From contig NZ_CP117834.1 of NCBI RefSeq assembly GCF_028735875.1, positions 3,646,001 to 3,710,000 of the forward strand: a stretch of DNA of 64,000 bases, given 5' to 3'. The notes beneath the pieces were generated by a model, which did no database searches, was not told the DNA's origin, and was given only the letters and a program-made list of their open reading frames with translations. A program made the position numbers and the translations under genes. The stretch comes from Shouchella hunanensis. Its GTDB lineage: Bacteria > Bacillota > Bacilli > Bacillales > Bacillaceae_D. Shown here piece after piece: positions 6,785 to 17,074 of this stretch. Each line of letters opens with the position of its first letter. Within the stretch, counting starts at the first letter, position 1.

Positions 6785-9700
6785 TTAAACATTTGATAGT
6801 TTCGTTATTTTTTCATCGAAGGCAGCGAGTGCCGCTTCATCATCATTTAATCCTTCTTGCTTGCGACGCTCAATGGCAGAAAGCATTTGCTTGTAATCTT
6901 TAGGAATAATTTTCACGAAATGCTGTTTCTGCTCTTCCCAATTTGCAAGAATCATCTCTCCATGGGTGCTGTTTGTAAAATAAACGTGCTCTTCAATAAG
7001 CGATTTCACCAACGTTTCATCATTTGCTGCTAACGATTCCAGCAGAATCATTTCATGGTTGCTTTTTTCCGCAATTGATGTATCTAGGTCATACACATAA
7101 GCTGTTCCACCGGACATACCAGCTGCGAAGTTTTTGCCGACATTACCTAAGTTAATACAAATCCCACCAGTCATATACTCAAGGCCATGGTCACCCATTC
7201 CTTCAATCACGACTTTTGCACCGGAATTACGTACGCCAAAGCGTTCTCCTGCTTGGCCTGCGATAAATGCTTTCCCACTCGTCGCCCCGTAAAACGAGGT
7301 ATTTCCTATAATAACGTTATCTTTCGCTACAAACGTCGCTTCCTTAGGTGGATACACATTGATTTGACCACCTGATAAGCCTTTTCCTGTGTAATCATTG
7401 GCATCCCCTTCGAGAGTTAACGTCACACCTTTTGGAATAAACGCGCCAAAGCTTTGACCTGCTGAGCCTGTAAAACGGAATTGAATGGTATGCTCATTTA
7501 ATCCAGCTGATCCGAAAGCTTTGCTTACCTCACTGCCAACAATCGTCCCAACAACGCGGTCAGTGTTACGAATTGTCGTTTGATACGATACCGTTTCACC
7601 TTTTTCAATAGCCAGTTGTGCTTGTTCAAGTAATTCGCGGACGTCAAGAGACTGATCCAATTTATGATTTTGTTCAACTTGTTTTATTTGCTGCTGCTCA
7701 TTTGTATTTGCTGGACGATATAGCACACTCGATAAATCAATGGAATTTGCTTTCTCATTTGTTGTTACCCGTTGAGTCAATAAGTCAGAGCGGCCAACTA
7801 GTTCGTCAATGGTTTTAATCCCTAATGACGCCATAATTTCACGCATCTCTTCAGCGATATACGTCATGAATGTAACAATTTGGTCAGCTTCACCAGTATA
7901 CTTTTTTCGTAATTCAGGGTTTTGTGTAGCAATTCCAACTGGACAAGTATCTAGATGGCAAACACGCATAACGACACAGCCAAGTACAACAAGTGGTGCA
8001 GTCGAAAAAGCAAATTCCTCTGCACCTAATAGCGCAGCAATAACAACGTCTTTTCCTGTCATTAATTTCCCGTCTGTTTCAAGAGTTACTCGGTTACGTA
8101 GATTATTTAACAATAAAGTCTGATGGGTTTCTGCAAGACCGATTTCCCACGGTAAGCCAGTATGTTTAATACTCGTGCGTGCTGCTGCACCTGTTCCACC
8201 ATCATAACCACTAATAATAATCCCGTCTGCACTTCCCTTTGCAACACCCGCGGCAATAGTGCCTACCCCAGTGCCTGCAACAAGTTTTACGCTTACTTTG
8301 GCAGAAGGATTCGCATTCTTTAAATCATGAATTAATTCTGCTAAATCTTCTATTGAATAGATATCATGATGCGGCGGCGGTGATATTAACCCTACGCCAG
8401 TCGTTGAACCCCTTACTTCTGCAACCCACGGATACACTTTTTGACCAGGTAATTGCCCACCTTCACCAGGTTTCGCACCTTGTGCAACTTTAATTTGTAT
8501 TTCATCTGCGTTTACCAAATAATGACTCGTTACACCAAAACGACCTGAAGCAACTTGTTTGATAGCACTTCTACGTAAATCACCGTTTTTATCTGGTGTG
8601 AAACGAGATGGGTCTTCTCCACCTTCACCAGTATTGCTCTTAGCCCCTAATCGATTCATTGCGATAGCAAGGGTCTCATGCGCTTCTTTAGAAATCGAAC
8701 CAAACGACATCGCTCCAGTGCGGAAACGCTTAACGATAGACGAAGCTGGCTCAACTTCTTCAATGGAAATAGGTGTCGTTTGTTTAAACGCTAAAAGACC
8801 ACGTAAAGATGTCTGCTTCTCGTCTTGTGTATTGATTGCACTTGTATAATGTTTAAATAAAGTGTAATCAGCCGTTCGACAAGCTTGTTGCAGCATGTGA
8901 ATTGTATGAGGATTGTATTGATGCGCTTCCCCATCTCTTCGCCACTGTAAATCATCACCAGAGTCAAGCTGGTCATCATCGCCAGCACGAGTCGTAAATC
9001 CACGGCTATGACGAACGAGTACTTCTTTTGCAATGTCTTTTAACTGAATACCACCAATACGAGACGGTGTCCAAGTAAAATGCTGATCGATTACATCTGG
9101 GTGAATGCCGATTGCTTCAAAAATTTGTGCTCCTCTATAACTATGAATCGTTGAAATCCCCATTTTTGATAGTACTTTCATTAGTCCTTTTGTTATACCG
9201 TTCACATAACGGCTACACGCTTCAACATAATGGTATTCTGTCAACAATTCTTCTTGAATCCATTCGTCAATTGTATCAAATACAAGATAAGGATTAATGC
9301 CCTCCGCTCCGTAACCGATTAACAAAGCATGATGATGAACCTCTCTCGGTTCTCCTGATTCAATAAGTAAACTGACGTCTGTTCGTTTCCCTGTACGAAT
9401 AAGATGATGGTGCAGACTCGACACCGCTAATAATGCAGGAATCGGTGCTTCATCAGCTGATACATCTCGATCACTTAAAATAAGGAGGGTTTTCCCTGCC
9501 TCAATCGCTTGATCTGCTAGCGTACATAGTGTTTTTAAACCTTCTGCTAGCCCTGCTTCATTAGCTGGAAAAAGCATAGGGATCGTTTCAGCTTCAAATC
9601 CAGCTAGTTGATTGGAGCGCAATTTTGCTAATTCTTCATTATTTAAAATAGGTGTAGGTAAGTGGATATGCTGACAGCTTTCTTTTTTAGGATCTAATAA

Positions 9701-11335
9701 GTTTCCTTCTTTTCCAATTGTCGTTCCTTGCGCTGTTACCACTTTTTCCCGAATGGCATCAATAGGTGGATTCGTCACTTGCGCAAATAGTTGCTTAAAA
9801 TAATTGTACAAAAGTTGAGGCTTCTTTGAGAGCACCGCCAGTGGCGAATCATAGCCCATCGAACCAACTGGATCATTTTCTTCTTTCACAAGGGGCATCA
9901 TCATTTTATTTAACTCTTCGTACGTATAGCCAAAAATAAATTGACGTAAGCGGATGTGCTCAAATTCTGTTTCTGGAACGTCTGCTGTTTCTAAAACATC
10001 ATCAATATGGCGTAACCCATCACGCACCCATTCTTCATAAGGATGTTCAGTGGCAATGGATTGTTTAATTTCTTCGTCAGGAATAAGACGCCCCTCTTCA
10101 AGGTCAATAAGCAATAATTGACCTGGATGAAGACGTTCTTTTTTCACAATGGTGTGAGACGGTAATTCAAGAACCCCTACTTCGGAACTCATCACAATCA
10201 TGTCGTCAGTTGTTAGATAATACCGTGACGGTCTTAATCCATTTCGGTCAAGGGTTGCACCAATTTTTGTTCCATCTGTAAACACGATTGCTGTTGGTCC
10301 GTCCCATGGTTCCATCAGCGTACTATGATATTGGTAAAAAGCTCGCCTCGCTGTATCCATTTGCGCGTTATTCTGCCACGGCTCAGGCACCATCATCATT
10401 GCTGCATGTGCAAGGGATCTACCTGACAGCGATAAAAATTCTAACGTGTTGTCAAACATGGAAGAGTCACTACCATCCTGATCAATAATAGGATGTAATT
10501 TTTGTAAATCGTTTCCAAACACATGCGTTTCAAATTTCGCTTCACGTGCATGCATCCAGTTAACATTTCCTTTTATCGTGTTAATTTCGCCATTATGGAT
10601 CATGTAGCGATTCGGGTGAGCACGCTCCCAGCTAGGAAATGTGTTTGTACTAAATCTTGAATGAACGAGTGCCAGTGCGGAAGTAAACATAGGGTCATTC
10701 AAATCTAAGTAAAATAGACTTAATTGCGCTGTTGTCAACATTCCTTTATACACAATAGTCCGACTAGAGAAACTAGCAAAATAAAATGAATGCTCTGACG
10801 ACATATGGACCTCATGTTCAGCTCTTTTTCGAATGACATATAGCTTTCGTTCTAAGTCCACACCTGTCAGACTTGTTTTCGGCGATACAAACAGTTGTTC
10901 AATAACTGGCATAGATTGCAAAGCCGCATTTCCGAGGGAAGACGAATCAGTAGGAACATCGCGCCACTGAATAAGATCAACTTCTTCTTCTGCTACGATC
11001 GCTTCAATTTGTTTTTTCACTTCCGCTCTCGTTTGTTTATGCCGAGGAAGGAAGACCATGCCAACAGCATATTCGCCTTTTTCCCTTTGAATAAATCCTT
11101 TTTCACGAAAAAACTCATGTGGGATTTGTGTTAAAATTCCAGCGCCATCTCCAGTGTTTTCTTCGTCTCCTTGACCACCACGGTGTTCGAGGTTTTCAAG
11201 TAAAAGAAGCGCATCCTTTACTGTTTTATGTGTCGCTTTTCCCTTTACATTAGCTAAAAAACCAATGCCGCAGTTATCATGTTCAAAATTCGGATCGTAT
11301 AACCCTTGTTTTTTTGGTAAGTATGGGACTCGCAT
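6785..11335 (-). CDS. gltB: Glutamate synthase (NADPH), large subunit
   Basis: This 1516-residue enzyme makes two glutamates from glutamine and 2-oxoglutarate. The first 21 residues are a propeptide: the amidotransferase nucleophile Cys22 lies in DNCGIGF. The class II amidotransferase domain covers about 22-430, the FMN-binding synthase barrel about 800-1200, with the 3Fe-4S cysteines in CHLDTCPVG near 1120-1135, and the GXGXG beta-helix domain fills the C-terminus. Called gltA in B. subtilis. The gene is divergent from telA across a 400-nt spacer with a candidate operator dyad. The LysR regulator gltC is not adjacent. Confidence 0.95.
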   Translation of the reverse strand: MRVPYLPKKQGLYDPNFEHDNCGIGFLANVKGKATHKTVKDALLLLENLEHRGGQGDEENTGDGAGILTQIPHEFFREKGFIQREKGEYAVGMVFLPRHKQTRAEVKKQIEAIVAEEEVDLIQWRDVPTDSSSLGNAALQSMPVIEQLFVSPKTSLTGVDLERKLYVIRKRAEHEVHMSSEHSFYFASFSSRTIVYKGMLTTAQLSLFYLDLNDPMFTSALALVHSRFSTNTFPSWERAHPNRYMIHNGEINTIKGNVNWMHAREAKFETHVFGNDLQKLHPIIDQDGSDSSMFDNTLEFLSLSGRSLAHAAMMMVPEPWQNNAQMDTARRAFYQYHSTLMEPWDGPTAIVFTDGTKIGATLDRNGLRPSRYYLTTDDMIVMSSEVGVLELPSHTIVKKERLHPGQLLLIDLEEGRLIPDEEIKQSIATEHPYEEWVRDGLRHIDDVLETADVPETEFEHIRLRQFIFGYTYEELNKMMMPLVKEENDPVGSMGYDSPLAVLSKKPQLLYNYFKQLFAQVTNPPIDAIREKVVTAQGTTIGKEGNLLDPKKESCQHIHLPTPILNNEELAKLRSNQLAGFEAETIPMLFPANEAGLAEGLKTLCTLADQAIEAGKTLLILSDRDVSADEAPIPALLAVSSLHHHLIRTGKRTDVSLLIESGEPREVHHHALLIGYGAEGINPYLVFDTIDEWIQEELLTEYHYVEACSRYVNGITKGLMKVLSKMGISTIHSYRGAQIFEAIGIHPDVIDQHFTWTPSRIGGIQLKDIAKEVLVRHSRGFTTRAGDDDQLDSGDDLQWRRDGEAHQYNPHTIHMLQQACRTADYTLFKHYTSAINTQDEKQTSLRGLLAFKQTTPISIEEVEPASSIVKRFRTGAMSFGSISKEAHETLAIAMNRLGAKSNTGEGGEDPSRFTPDKNGDLRRSAIKQVASGRFGVTSHYLVNADEIQIKVAQGAKPGEGGQLPGQKVYPWVAEVRGSTTGVGLISPPPHHDIYSIEDLAELIHDLKNANPSAKVSVKLVAGTGVGTIAAGVAKGSADGIIISGYDGGTGAAARTSIKHTGLPWEIGLAETHQTLLLNNLRNRVTLETDGKLMTGKDVVIAALLGAEEFAFSTAPLVVLGCVVMRVCHLDTCPVGIATQNPELRKKYTGEADQIVTFMTYIAEEMREIMASLGIKTIDELVGRSDLLTQRVTTNEKANSIDLSSVLYRPANTNEQQQIKQVEQNHKLDQSLDVRELLEQAQLAIEKGETVSYQTTIRNTDRVVGTIVGSEVSKAFGSAGLNEHTIQFRFTGSAGQSFGAFIPKGVTLTLEGDANDYTGKGLSGGQINVYPPKEATFVAKDNVIIGNTSFYGATSGKAFIAGQAGERFGVRNSGAKVVIEGMGDHGLEYMTGGICINLGNVGKNFAAGMSGGTAYVYDLDTSIAEKSNHEMILLESLAANDETLVKSLIEEHVYFTNSTHGEMILANWEEQKQHFVKIIPKDYKQMLSAIERRKQEGLNDDEAALAAFDEKITKLSNV

Positions 11336-11436
11336 GGTTTCACCCTCTCTCTTATAAACTCTCTCCAGTAAACATTTTTTTGTTTAGCACATCGTAACGC
11401 ACATATTCACAAGTTAAAATTGTATAAAAACCAAAA

Positions 11437-11460
11437 CAATCGCATAAAAATTCACGATTG
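11437..11460. promoter_or_regulatory. Dyad upstream of glutamate synthase genes
   Basis: CAATCG-N12-CGATTG is a perfect interrupted inverted repeat about 100-120 nt upstream of the gltB start codon and just upstream of a possible -10 box for that gene. Its geometry would suit a LysR-type activator such as GltC. The regulator assignment is inference. Confidence 0.4.
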
Positions 11461-11669
11461 CTTACTAAAAGAATTGTCCGTCATGGAAACACAAGTGTGC
11501 AAAGACGAACATTTTGAAATAACCTAAAAAAATTATTCTGTGTTTGAAGTTTAGCGATTTTTTTGTTATTCGTCAAGATTGAAGTGCATTTTTGTTAAGA
11601 TAATTCCCGATTTACCTGCAAATAAATTGCTTAACATTGCATTTTCGTTCATAATAGAAAGATAAAAAA

Positions 11670-11695
11670 TGAAACGTTTTTCATTCCATTTCGTA
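11670..11695 (+). promoter_or_regulatory. SigW-type ECF promoter before telA-xpaC
   Basis: TGAAAC (11670-11675) and CGTA (11692-11695) are separated by exactly 16 nt, the SigW consensus of Bacillus. The start codon of telA is 41 nt downstream. SigW responds to cell-envelope stress and antimicrobial peptides. Confidence 0.75.
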
Positions 11696-11736
11696 TTTAA
11701 AGAAAACGAAACTATTAACCTGCTGGAGGTTCCACT

Positions 11737-12792
11737 ATGAGTGATAAATCATTACAAAATCATAACCAAGACGAAGCATTACAGTCTTCTGAAGGTATAG
11801 ACAACCAATCATCAAATCTTCCATCAATGGAAAGTGAAACGGATTTAAATGACCTGTTAAAAAAGCTCGACACCTTAGGAGAAGCAGAGCAACGTGAAGC
11901 TGGTGAATCGTTAGAAGCATTAAAACGTCCTGTTCGAGAAATGATGGGTGATGAATCAAATACATTGCCAAAACAACTACATGAACTGCGAGAAGTTGTC
12001 GGGCAGCTTGAGCCTGACCACCTAAAAGATTCACAAATGAAGAAACTGTTTAATCGCCTTATTCGCCGTAACCCAATTGAACAATACGTTCGACGCTATC
12101 AAACTGTTGAAGCACAAGTTGATCACATTGTAGAAGGTTTGTTGACAGGAAAAGATAAGCTCCAAGAAGATAACGTTATGTTGAAAGAACTAAAAGTTGT
12201 CGCAAGAGAGCGGATCGGTAATTTAAACGAACAAATCACTATGGGTAAAGAACTGCATGCAATGCTTGAAAAAGAGATGACGTCAGAAAAATGGGCTGAC
12301 AATGCCAACGAATTGAAAAAAGGTCAGCTAAAAGTGACTACGCGAATGAAAAACATGCAGCAAGCCGTTATGGTGTTGCAGCAATCTCTTGCATCTGTCG
12401 ATCTTATAATGGAAAATAATGAAAAGCTTGAGGAAGCCATTTTTAATGCGATTACGATGACGAAGAATATTATTACAGTGACAGCTTCTATTCAGCTCGC
12501 GTTAACGAATCAGAAAAAGGTTATTTCTGCTGTACAAAATGTTAATCAAGCAACCGAGTCTATGTTGCTATCAAATGCTGAACTGTTAAAACAAAATACA
12601 GAAGAAACGCTCAAAACGTTAGAAGAGCCTGCGATTGCCCTTGATGCATTCCGTAAAGCATACGATAATGTCTACAAAGCCATCGAACTTACGGAAGAAT
12701 CAAATGAGCGTATTGTTTCAAGCGGCAAGCAATTTATAGAAGAAATGGATAAATTAAACTCAGAAATGCAAACGAAATTGTTAAATCGCTAA
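11737..12792 (+). CDS. telA: TelA/YaaN-family toxic anion resistance protein
   Basis: This 351-residue, mostly helical cytoplasmic protein has the TelA core: RRNPIEQYVRRYQ near 115, LKELKVVARER near 148, and a C-terminal helical bundle with LEEAIFNAITMTKNII (about 230-245). An acidic, glutamine-rich N-terminal extension of about 40 residues precedes it. TelA proteins are linked to tellurite and antimicrobial (nisin-type) tolerance; the mechanism is not settled. CTGGAGG precedes the ATG by 8 nt. It forms a two-gene operon with the XpaC-like gene behind a SigW-type promoter, the usual yaaN-xpaC pairing. Confidence 0.88.
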   Translation: MSDKSLQNHNQDEALQSSEGIDNQSSNLPSMESETDLNDLLKKLDTLGEAEQREAGESLEALKRPVREMMGDESNTLPKQLHELREVVGQLEPDHLKDSQMKKLFNRLIRRNPIEQYVRRYQTVEAQVDHIVEGLLTGKDKLQEDNVMLKELKVVARERIGNLNEQITMGKELHAMLEKEMTSEKWADNANELKKGQLKVTTRMKNMQQAVMVLQQSLASVDLIMENNEKLEEAIFNAITMTKNIITVTASIQLALTNQKKVISAVQNVNQATESMLLSNAELLKQNTEETLKTLEEPAIALDAFRKAYDNVYKAIELTEESNERIVSSGKQFIEEMDKLNSEMQTKLLNR

Positions 12793-12813
12793 AACTGCAG
12801 GAGGTAGAGATGT

Positions 12814-13734
12814 GTGAAATTCTTTTCTACGACAGGACTACTTGATTTCTTCACACCTGCTTATAAGCGGCCTGTTGATGATCATATTATACAAGACGAG
12901 ACAACGACTCGCTTAATAAACGATACGGAACGATTATTAAAACGAATGACTGAAAACGCAACGGGTAAAAATGAACGAAAAAATATTCGGCGTCGTCAGA
13001 AAGACTGGGATATTCGTGTCAAAATTAATTACAACTATATTCGTCTTATTGTAGCCGACACAAAAAACTCCCGTTCCCCCATTCATAAACGATTACGAAT
13101 TGTTTGTTACCGAAAGTATATTAAATCGTCAAATGGAATGGGTAAAATTAAAGAAGCTACGATTCATTATTTAAAAGATGGGCGGACGCATGTACGCTCT
13201 CTCTTGAACGTCTCACACTTTAAAGGCATATTATACGGTATTCATCAATTAGACCTAGCGTATGTTGGAACAAAATCAACAGAAGTTTCACTAGAACGAT
13301 TGAGTGGTCATGAGCAACAGTTGAAAAGTGAACACGCAAATGACATTCGTGTGCTCGTGCAGGAAGCTAAGCGCTATGTACAGGCAATGGACACCCTTTC
13401 GATTGATCCTATGCTCGATAATCGCTTGCAACGTATTTTAACCCATGTCGGCAAACTTGAAGATGATTTTCAGTTATTTGATTTTGAAGACAAACACACT
13501 GTTCGTCGATTGTTACGAGAAGACATCCCTAATTTAATGGGGGCATTCTTTGCACTATCTAAACAAAATCAACTTGAACAACGTGACAACGTCTTTGTAT
13601 CCCTTTCTAAAATGGAATTATCACTTATCCGTCTACTAGAAGAACTTGAGAAAACGAAAATTGAGCGGATGAACCATGTGATGCGCTTACAAGAATTACG
13701 CTATGGTGCTACTGAGAAGCTGAATGACGAATAA
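12814..13734 (+). CDS. XpaC-like protein, TelA partner
   Basis: This 306-residue protein follows telA by 21 nt and starts at a GTG with GGAGG 9 nt upstream; an overlapping ATG at 12810 is out of frame. The first half is basic (RKNIRRRQKDW, IHKRLRIVCYRKYI) and the second half helical. It resembles the family annotated as 5-bromo-4-chloroindolyl phosphate hydrolysis proteins (XpaC), mainly in the C-terminal helices, but is longer than B. subtilis XpaC and lacks the usual N-terminal membrane segments. The assignment rests on the telA pairing and general shape, so it is moderate. Confidence 0.6.
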   Translation: MKFFSTTGLLDFFTPAYKRPVDDHIIQDETTTRLINDTERLLKRMTENATGKNERKNIRRRQKDWDIRVKINYNYIRLIVADTKNSRSPIHKRLRIVCYRKYIKSSNGMGKIKEATIHYLKDGRTHVRSLLNVSHFKGILYGIHQLDLAYVGTKSTEVSLERLSGHEQQLKSEHANDIRVLVQEAKRYVQAMDTLSIDPMLDNRLQRILTHVGKLEDDFQLFDFEDKHTVRRLLREDIPNLMGAFFALSKQNQLEQRDNVFVSLSKMELSLIRLLEELEKTKIERMNHVMRLQELRYGATEKLNDE

Positions 13735-13751
13735 CGATTTAAGCGCTACAC

Positions 13752-13781
13752 TTGCAGGAGTGTGGCGCTGTTCGTTATAAT
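13752..13781 (+). promoter_or_regulatory. Promoter for the 337-residue gene
   Basis: TTGCAG (13752-13757) and TATAAT (13776-13781), 18 nt apart, lie 36 nt upstream of the next start codon. The -35 box sits in the loop of a hairpin AGCGCTACACT/AGTGTGGCGCT (13742-13769) that probably ends the telA-xpaC transcript, although its T-run is poor. Confidence 0.55.
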
Positions 13782-13816
13782 AGCAATAAGATTTTAATGA
13801 TAAAGGTGAGGATGAA

Positions 13817-14830
13817 ATGGATCGATATGAAGCGCAACAACAAATTGGCAGCCTTCTCGTCATCGATCTCGGTGAAAAGGGAACTTACTTAGGTGAGCTA
13901 CTATCGGTACTAACCGAGCCAAAAAGACCGTGGCGCGGACGCATTCAAATTAAATCTGTCGTAACGCTGCCTGAATTTATTTTTCAAAAAGAAACGATCG
14001 CCATTCATGAAATTCCTTATTCGGAAGATGATGTTGATACATTTGCTAGTCAATATTTAAAAGCAAGGTCGCCGCATATTCATGTGGAGTCCTATATTGA
14101 TTCGATCTTAACGGACTTAAAAAAACGTCACATCCGGTTGAAAAATAGCGGTGCGCCTTCATCTGTAGAGCTTGAAGCACTGGAAGTCTATATTAAAACA
14201 ATGACGAGTCAAAAGCGTAAAAAGAACCGACTTGTAACAAGTGATCAACAAGATCAAGAGCAAGCCCCATCGTTCGTTGAATATACCTTCCATGTAAAAG
14301 GTGACCATTATTTTCTGCAGGATCATAAAGGCGAACAACTTCCGTTGACTGTTTCTCATTTTCATTACACTTGGAACCAACAAGGTCAGCTTGTCACTGG
14401 TCGTTACGAAGGTGACGGTATTTTTATTCGAGAGAACGGTAGCCGCTTCATTCCAAATGAAGGTGACTTCATTCTAATTGATAAAGAACAGTTTAATCCG
14501 TACTCTATTTTCCGAACAGAATTAGAGCCAGCTGCCTTACAAGGCTTTGAGCACAACTTGGCTATGCATCATGTATCTCATAAAGACTTGATTCATTGCT
14601 ATAACGCTCTTATTGATCAACTTTTTCATTCTGAATCAACGACAACGTTTCGAGGGGTTAATTTTTTAACCTATCAAACCGATGATCAGTTTGTTTTAGT
14701 TCAGCATCATTTTAAAAGGGAGCTTCGTTCACAGCAGCACCAAACAAAAGACACTGTCTACGATCGGTTTGAATTTACGACGGATAAAGGAAAACGAACG
14801 ATCGCCCTTTATACAAATGCTTACCAATAA
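13817..14830 (+). CDS. Conserved-looking protein, function unknown
   Basis: This 337-residue soluble protein has no signal peptide or membrane segment. The first 90 residues look like a small beta domain (IGSLLVIDLGEKGTYLGELL), a basic linker (KRKKNR) lies near 132, and a second beta-rich region follows (HYFLQDHKGEQLPL, GRYEGDGIFIRENGSRFIP). I could not assign it; it may belong to a Bacillus-specific DUF family. It lies between telA-xpaC and the ydbS/ydbT pair, has its own promoter, GGTGAGG before the ATG, and a strong terminator behind it. Confidence 0.75.
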   Translation: MDRYEAQQQIGSLLVIDLGEKGTYLGELLSVLTEPKRPWRGRIQIKSVVTLPEFIFQKETIAIHEIPYSEDDVDTFASQYLKARSPHIHVESYIDSILTDLKKRHIRLKNSGAPSSVELEALEVYIKTMTSQKRKKNRLVTSDQQDQEQAPSFVEYTFHVKGDHYFLQDHKGEQLPLTVSHFHYTWNQQGQLVTGRYEGDGIFIRENGSRFIPNEGDFILIDKEQFNPYSIFRTELEPAALQGFEHNLAMHHVSHKDLIHCYNALIDQLFHSESTTTFRGVNFLTYQTDDQFVLVQHHFKRELRSQQHQTKDTVYDRFEFTTDKGKRTIALYTNAYQ

Positions 14831-14864
14831 AAAGTGTAGCCCTCAGGGGACTACACTTTTTTTG
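14829..14864. terminator. Bidirectional terminator
   Basis: AAAAAGTGTAG plus CCC pairs with GGG plus CTACACTTTTT around a TCA loop, with T-runs on both strands. It ends the 337-residue gene on the plus strand and ydbT on the minus strand. Confidence 0.8.
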
Positions 14865-16320
14865 TTGAATCATGGCTATTTTGATAAGAATACCATTTAT
14901 ATAGTTCGTCACTCGTATTTTGACTAATATCTTTTACTGCAAAAGACTTTCCTGCCATACTTGATTGCACGTTTAATTCAAACGTTGCTAATTCTTTACG
15001 CTTTTGTAGCCAAGAAACTTGTTTCGCAATGGACTGAATTTTCCTTTTCCGTGAAATGATTAAGGCTTGCCCGATTGTTCGATAGCGTAGCCAGACAAAT
15101 TCTCCTTGCGCACCGGCACCCGCATCTTTGTATTGAAACCAAGCTAGAATGCTTGCTACAGCGATAACAATAAGTCCAAGAGAACCGATCCAACCCCAGA
15201 GGTACACTGCGCCAGCTGTTAACAACACGGGGAGCACCAGCATGCGGATAAAGAAGCGTTTCGCCGCGCGTGAAGGAGCTGCAGTTAAAGGCGTTTCAAT
15301 GGCATAGTCAGGGACGATCGTTTCCAAAAAATCGTGTAAATCCCTTTTATGAATGAGGGGCACGAGTAAGGTCGATCCTTGTTCATTGTTATTACCTCCT
15401 CCTGCCGACTCCACATACACAGAAACAAAACCAAATGGCTGTCGGATAACACTTCGAATGACTCGAATCGCTGTAATCCGACTGTACGCTAATGTTAATT
15501 GCCGTTTTTCTAACAATCCTCTTTGAATAACCATCTCTTTATCGTAAGTTTCAATATGAAAGTTTCCATAGGTAACAATAGTAATAATGCTTGAAATAAA
15601 CCACGAAAGAATAAGAACAATGATGGCCATTCCAATTAACAACAACATACTTAAACTAACGACTGTTTCAACTGTATCTTCATAAATGGAATCCGGAATA
15701 AATTGAGCCGTTTGCGAAAGCAACGCAACAACAGCAGATAAAACCAGACCAACACTACTTGAGGTGAGCGCAGTGTAAACTAATCGCCTTTTACCTAATT
15801 GCCAAACGGTACGGGGGTTCTGTTCGATTTCATCAGACGGCTCTCCCTCACCATCAATTTGTTCTTCTTCTTCGTTGTGACCTGCTGAACGCGGCTCTTT
15901 TAATAGAAGCGAGCGAATAGAATCTGCCTCTTTCTTTGTAACAGCAACAAGCTCTACTTCTGCTTCCATTCCACCGCCAGCTGTATCAATATTGACTTTC
16001 ACAAGTCCAAAAATTCGCTGTAAAACGCCAGCCGAAATATTGATGGCTTGCACACGCTTTTTTTGAATGTATCGTTTTTTCTTGACAAAGATACCTTGTT
16101 CCACGTACAGCTCGCCTTCTTCAAGAGAGTAGCGAAACTTATACCAGCTCAGCCAGCTAAAGCCAATCGATACGAGTATTAACCCAGCTAACGCCAGGAA
16201 AAAAATCCACAATATCCCTTGAAAAAAAGCCACAATGGCAAACGGAACTGCAATTTGAGTAAGTCCTTTAGCAGCATTGATAAAAATTGCTGCTACATGT
16301 TGTCGCTTTAACTCATTCAT
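14851..16320 (-). CDS. ydbT: YdbT-like membrane protein with PH (bPH2) domains
   Basis: This protein of about 489 residues has membrane helix pairs (near 10-50, 175-245 and 355-390) alternating with three bacterial PH domains, each with the RRYIQKKRVQAI or LTLAYSRITAIRV type of motif and the AGGG turn (DTAGGGMEAE; VESAGGGNNNE). In B. subtilis ydbS-ydbT is a SigW operon that protects against antimicrobial peptides such as amylocyclicin. The start at 16320 overlaps the end of ydbS by 8 nt; an ATG two codons earlier is also possible. Confidence 0.85.
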   Translation of the reverse strand: MNELKRQHVAAIFINAAKGLTQIAVPFAIVAFFQGILWIFFLALAGLILVSIGFSWLSWYKFRYSLEEGELYVEQGIFVKKKRYIQKKRVQAINISAGVLQRIFGLVKVNIDTAGGGMEAEVELVAVTKKEADSIRSLLLKEPRSAGHNEEEEQIDGEGEPSDEIEQNPRTVWQLGKRRLVYTALTSSSVGLVLSAVVALLSQTAQFIPDSIYEDTVETVVSLSMLLLIGMAIIVLILSWFISSIITIVTYGNFHIETYDKEMVIQRGLLEKRQLTLAYSRITAIRVIRSVIRQPFGFVSVYVESAGGGNNNEQGSTLLVPLIHKRDLHDFLETIVPDYAIETPLTAAPSRAAKRFFIRMLVLPVLLTAGAVYLWGWIGSLGLIVIAVASILAWFQYKDAGAGAQGEFVWLRYRTIGQALIISRKRKIQSIAKQVSWLQKRKELATFELNVQSSMAGKSFAVKDISQNTSDELYKWYSYQNSHDSTKKV

Positions 16321-16795
16321 CTTCATGCACCGATGCAAGGGACGCAATCTGATCTCGTAATGCATCTGCATCTTCCGTATTAAGTGTTGGAATTTGATGA
16401 GTTGTTGCGGCTGTTGTAATCGAGACCGCTGCCATTTTGTATCGTCTTAAAATCGGACCTTGCTCTGTATCAACATGCTGCACTCGAACCATTGGCACAA
16501 GCGTTCTTCTTACGATTAAAACACCTTGTTGAATATCAATTTCATCGTCAAACACTTCGTATCGAAAACGGTACCATTGAATTGTTGGCCAAATCAAGAC
16601 ACGCGTTACACCATATAGAACAACCAAACCGGCTAACACCCACGTTATCCATGTAAAGAAACGTTCAAATATGTATGCTTGCACAAAAAAGTAGATAACT
16701 GGAACAAGGGCAAAAAATAATGTATCAAATAGATTCTGGATGCGCCATACTTGAATCGCTTTTTTTGGTAATCGTAACTCAGGCTGCTTTCGCAT
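16313..16795 (-). CDS. ydbS: YdbS-like membrane protein with PH domain
   Basis: This 160-residue partner of YdbT has two membrane helices (about 22-42 and 48-70) followed by one PH domain: YRFRYEVFDDEIDIQQG, VPMVRVQHVDTEQGPILRRY, then SITTAATTH. GAGGGGG precedes the ATG by 5-6 nt. It overlaps ydbT by 8 nt, so the two are translationally coupled. I see no SigW motif in the 47 nt directly upstream, so transcription may read through from the upstream gene. Confidence 0.85.
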   Translation of the reverse strand: MRKQPELRLPKKAIQVWRIQNLFDTLFFALVPVIYFFVQAYIFERFFTWITWVLAGLVVLYGVTRVLIWPTIQWYRFRYEVFDDEIDIQQGVLIVRRTLVPMVRVQHVDTEQGPILRRYKMAAVSITTAATTHQIPTLNTEDADALRDQIASLASVHEDE

Positions 16796-16818
16796 GTCAT
16801 TCCCCCTCTTTTAATAAA

Positions 16819-16849
16819 GGAATAACATGTCATGATGACATGCTATTCC
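16819..16849 (-). terminator. Hairpin between the 72-residue gene and ydbS
   Basis: GGAATA and CATGTCA arms pair with TGACATG and TATTCC (one bulge), followed on the minus strand by only a short T-rich stretch. It overlaps the stop codon of the upstream gene. It may be a leaky terminator or a processing site. Confidence 0.5.
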
Positions 16850-17061
16850 TCCTCATCGGTAACTTCAGTAATTGTTACACCTTGCTCTTCTAACCACGTT
16901 AACAACTGTTTATTTTCTTCCTGATCGTACAATAAGCCAATTGAGGGTACAATCTCGACCTCTTCTAAATGACCTTTGGCTGCATCATCAATAATTTCGA
17001 CAATGTCCTCTTTACCTTCTCGCTCTAGCTTTTCCCTTAGAGCCGTTATTATCGGTGTCAT
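16843..17061 (-). CDS. Small acidic protein, function unknown
   Basis: This 72-residue cytoplasmic protein is rich in Glu, Ile and Leu (TALREKLEREGKEDIVEIID; LLTWLEEQGVTITEV) with no cysteine and no membrane segment. It reads as two or three helices. AGGAGTT precedes the ATG by 5 nt. It is 13 nt behind the HEAT/Nfu-like gene and probably co-transcribed. Not recognised. Confidence 0.7.
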   Translation of the reverse strand: MTPIITALREKLEREGKEDIVEIIDDAAKGHLEEVEIVPSIGLLYDQEENKQLLTWLEEQGVTITEVTDEEE

Positions 17062-17074
17062 GGTTTAACTCCTT

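Larger units (their letters stand above)
11336..11736. other. Divergent intergenic region between gltB and telA
   Basis: This 401-nt spacer has no plausible gene. It holds the gltB start region on the left (dyad at 11437-11460 and a possible minus-strand -10, TACAAT, near 11420) and, on the right, a SigW-type promoter at 11670-11695 plus a weaker SigA-like pair (TTGCTT, 17 nt, CATAAT, near 11629-11657) that both read into telA. The middle is A/T-rich with nothing else I can name. Confidence 0.6.
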
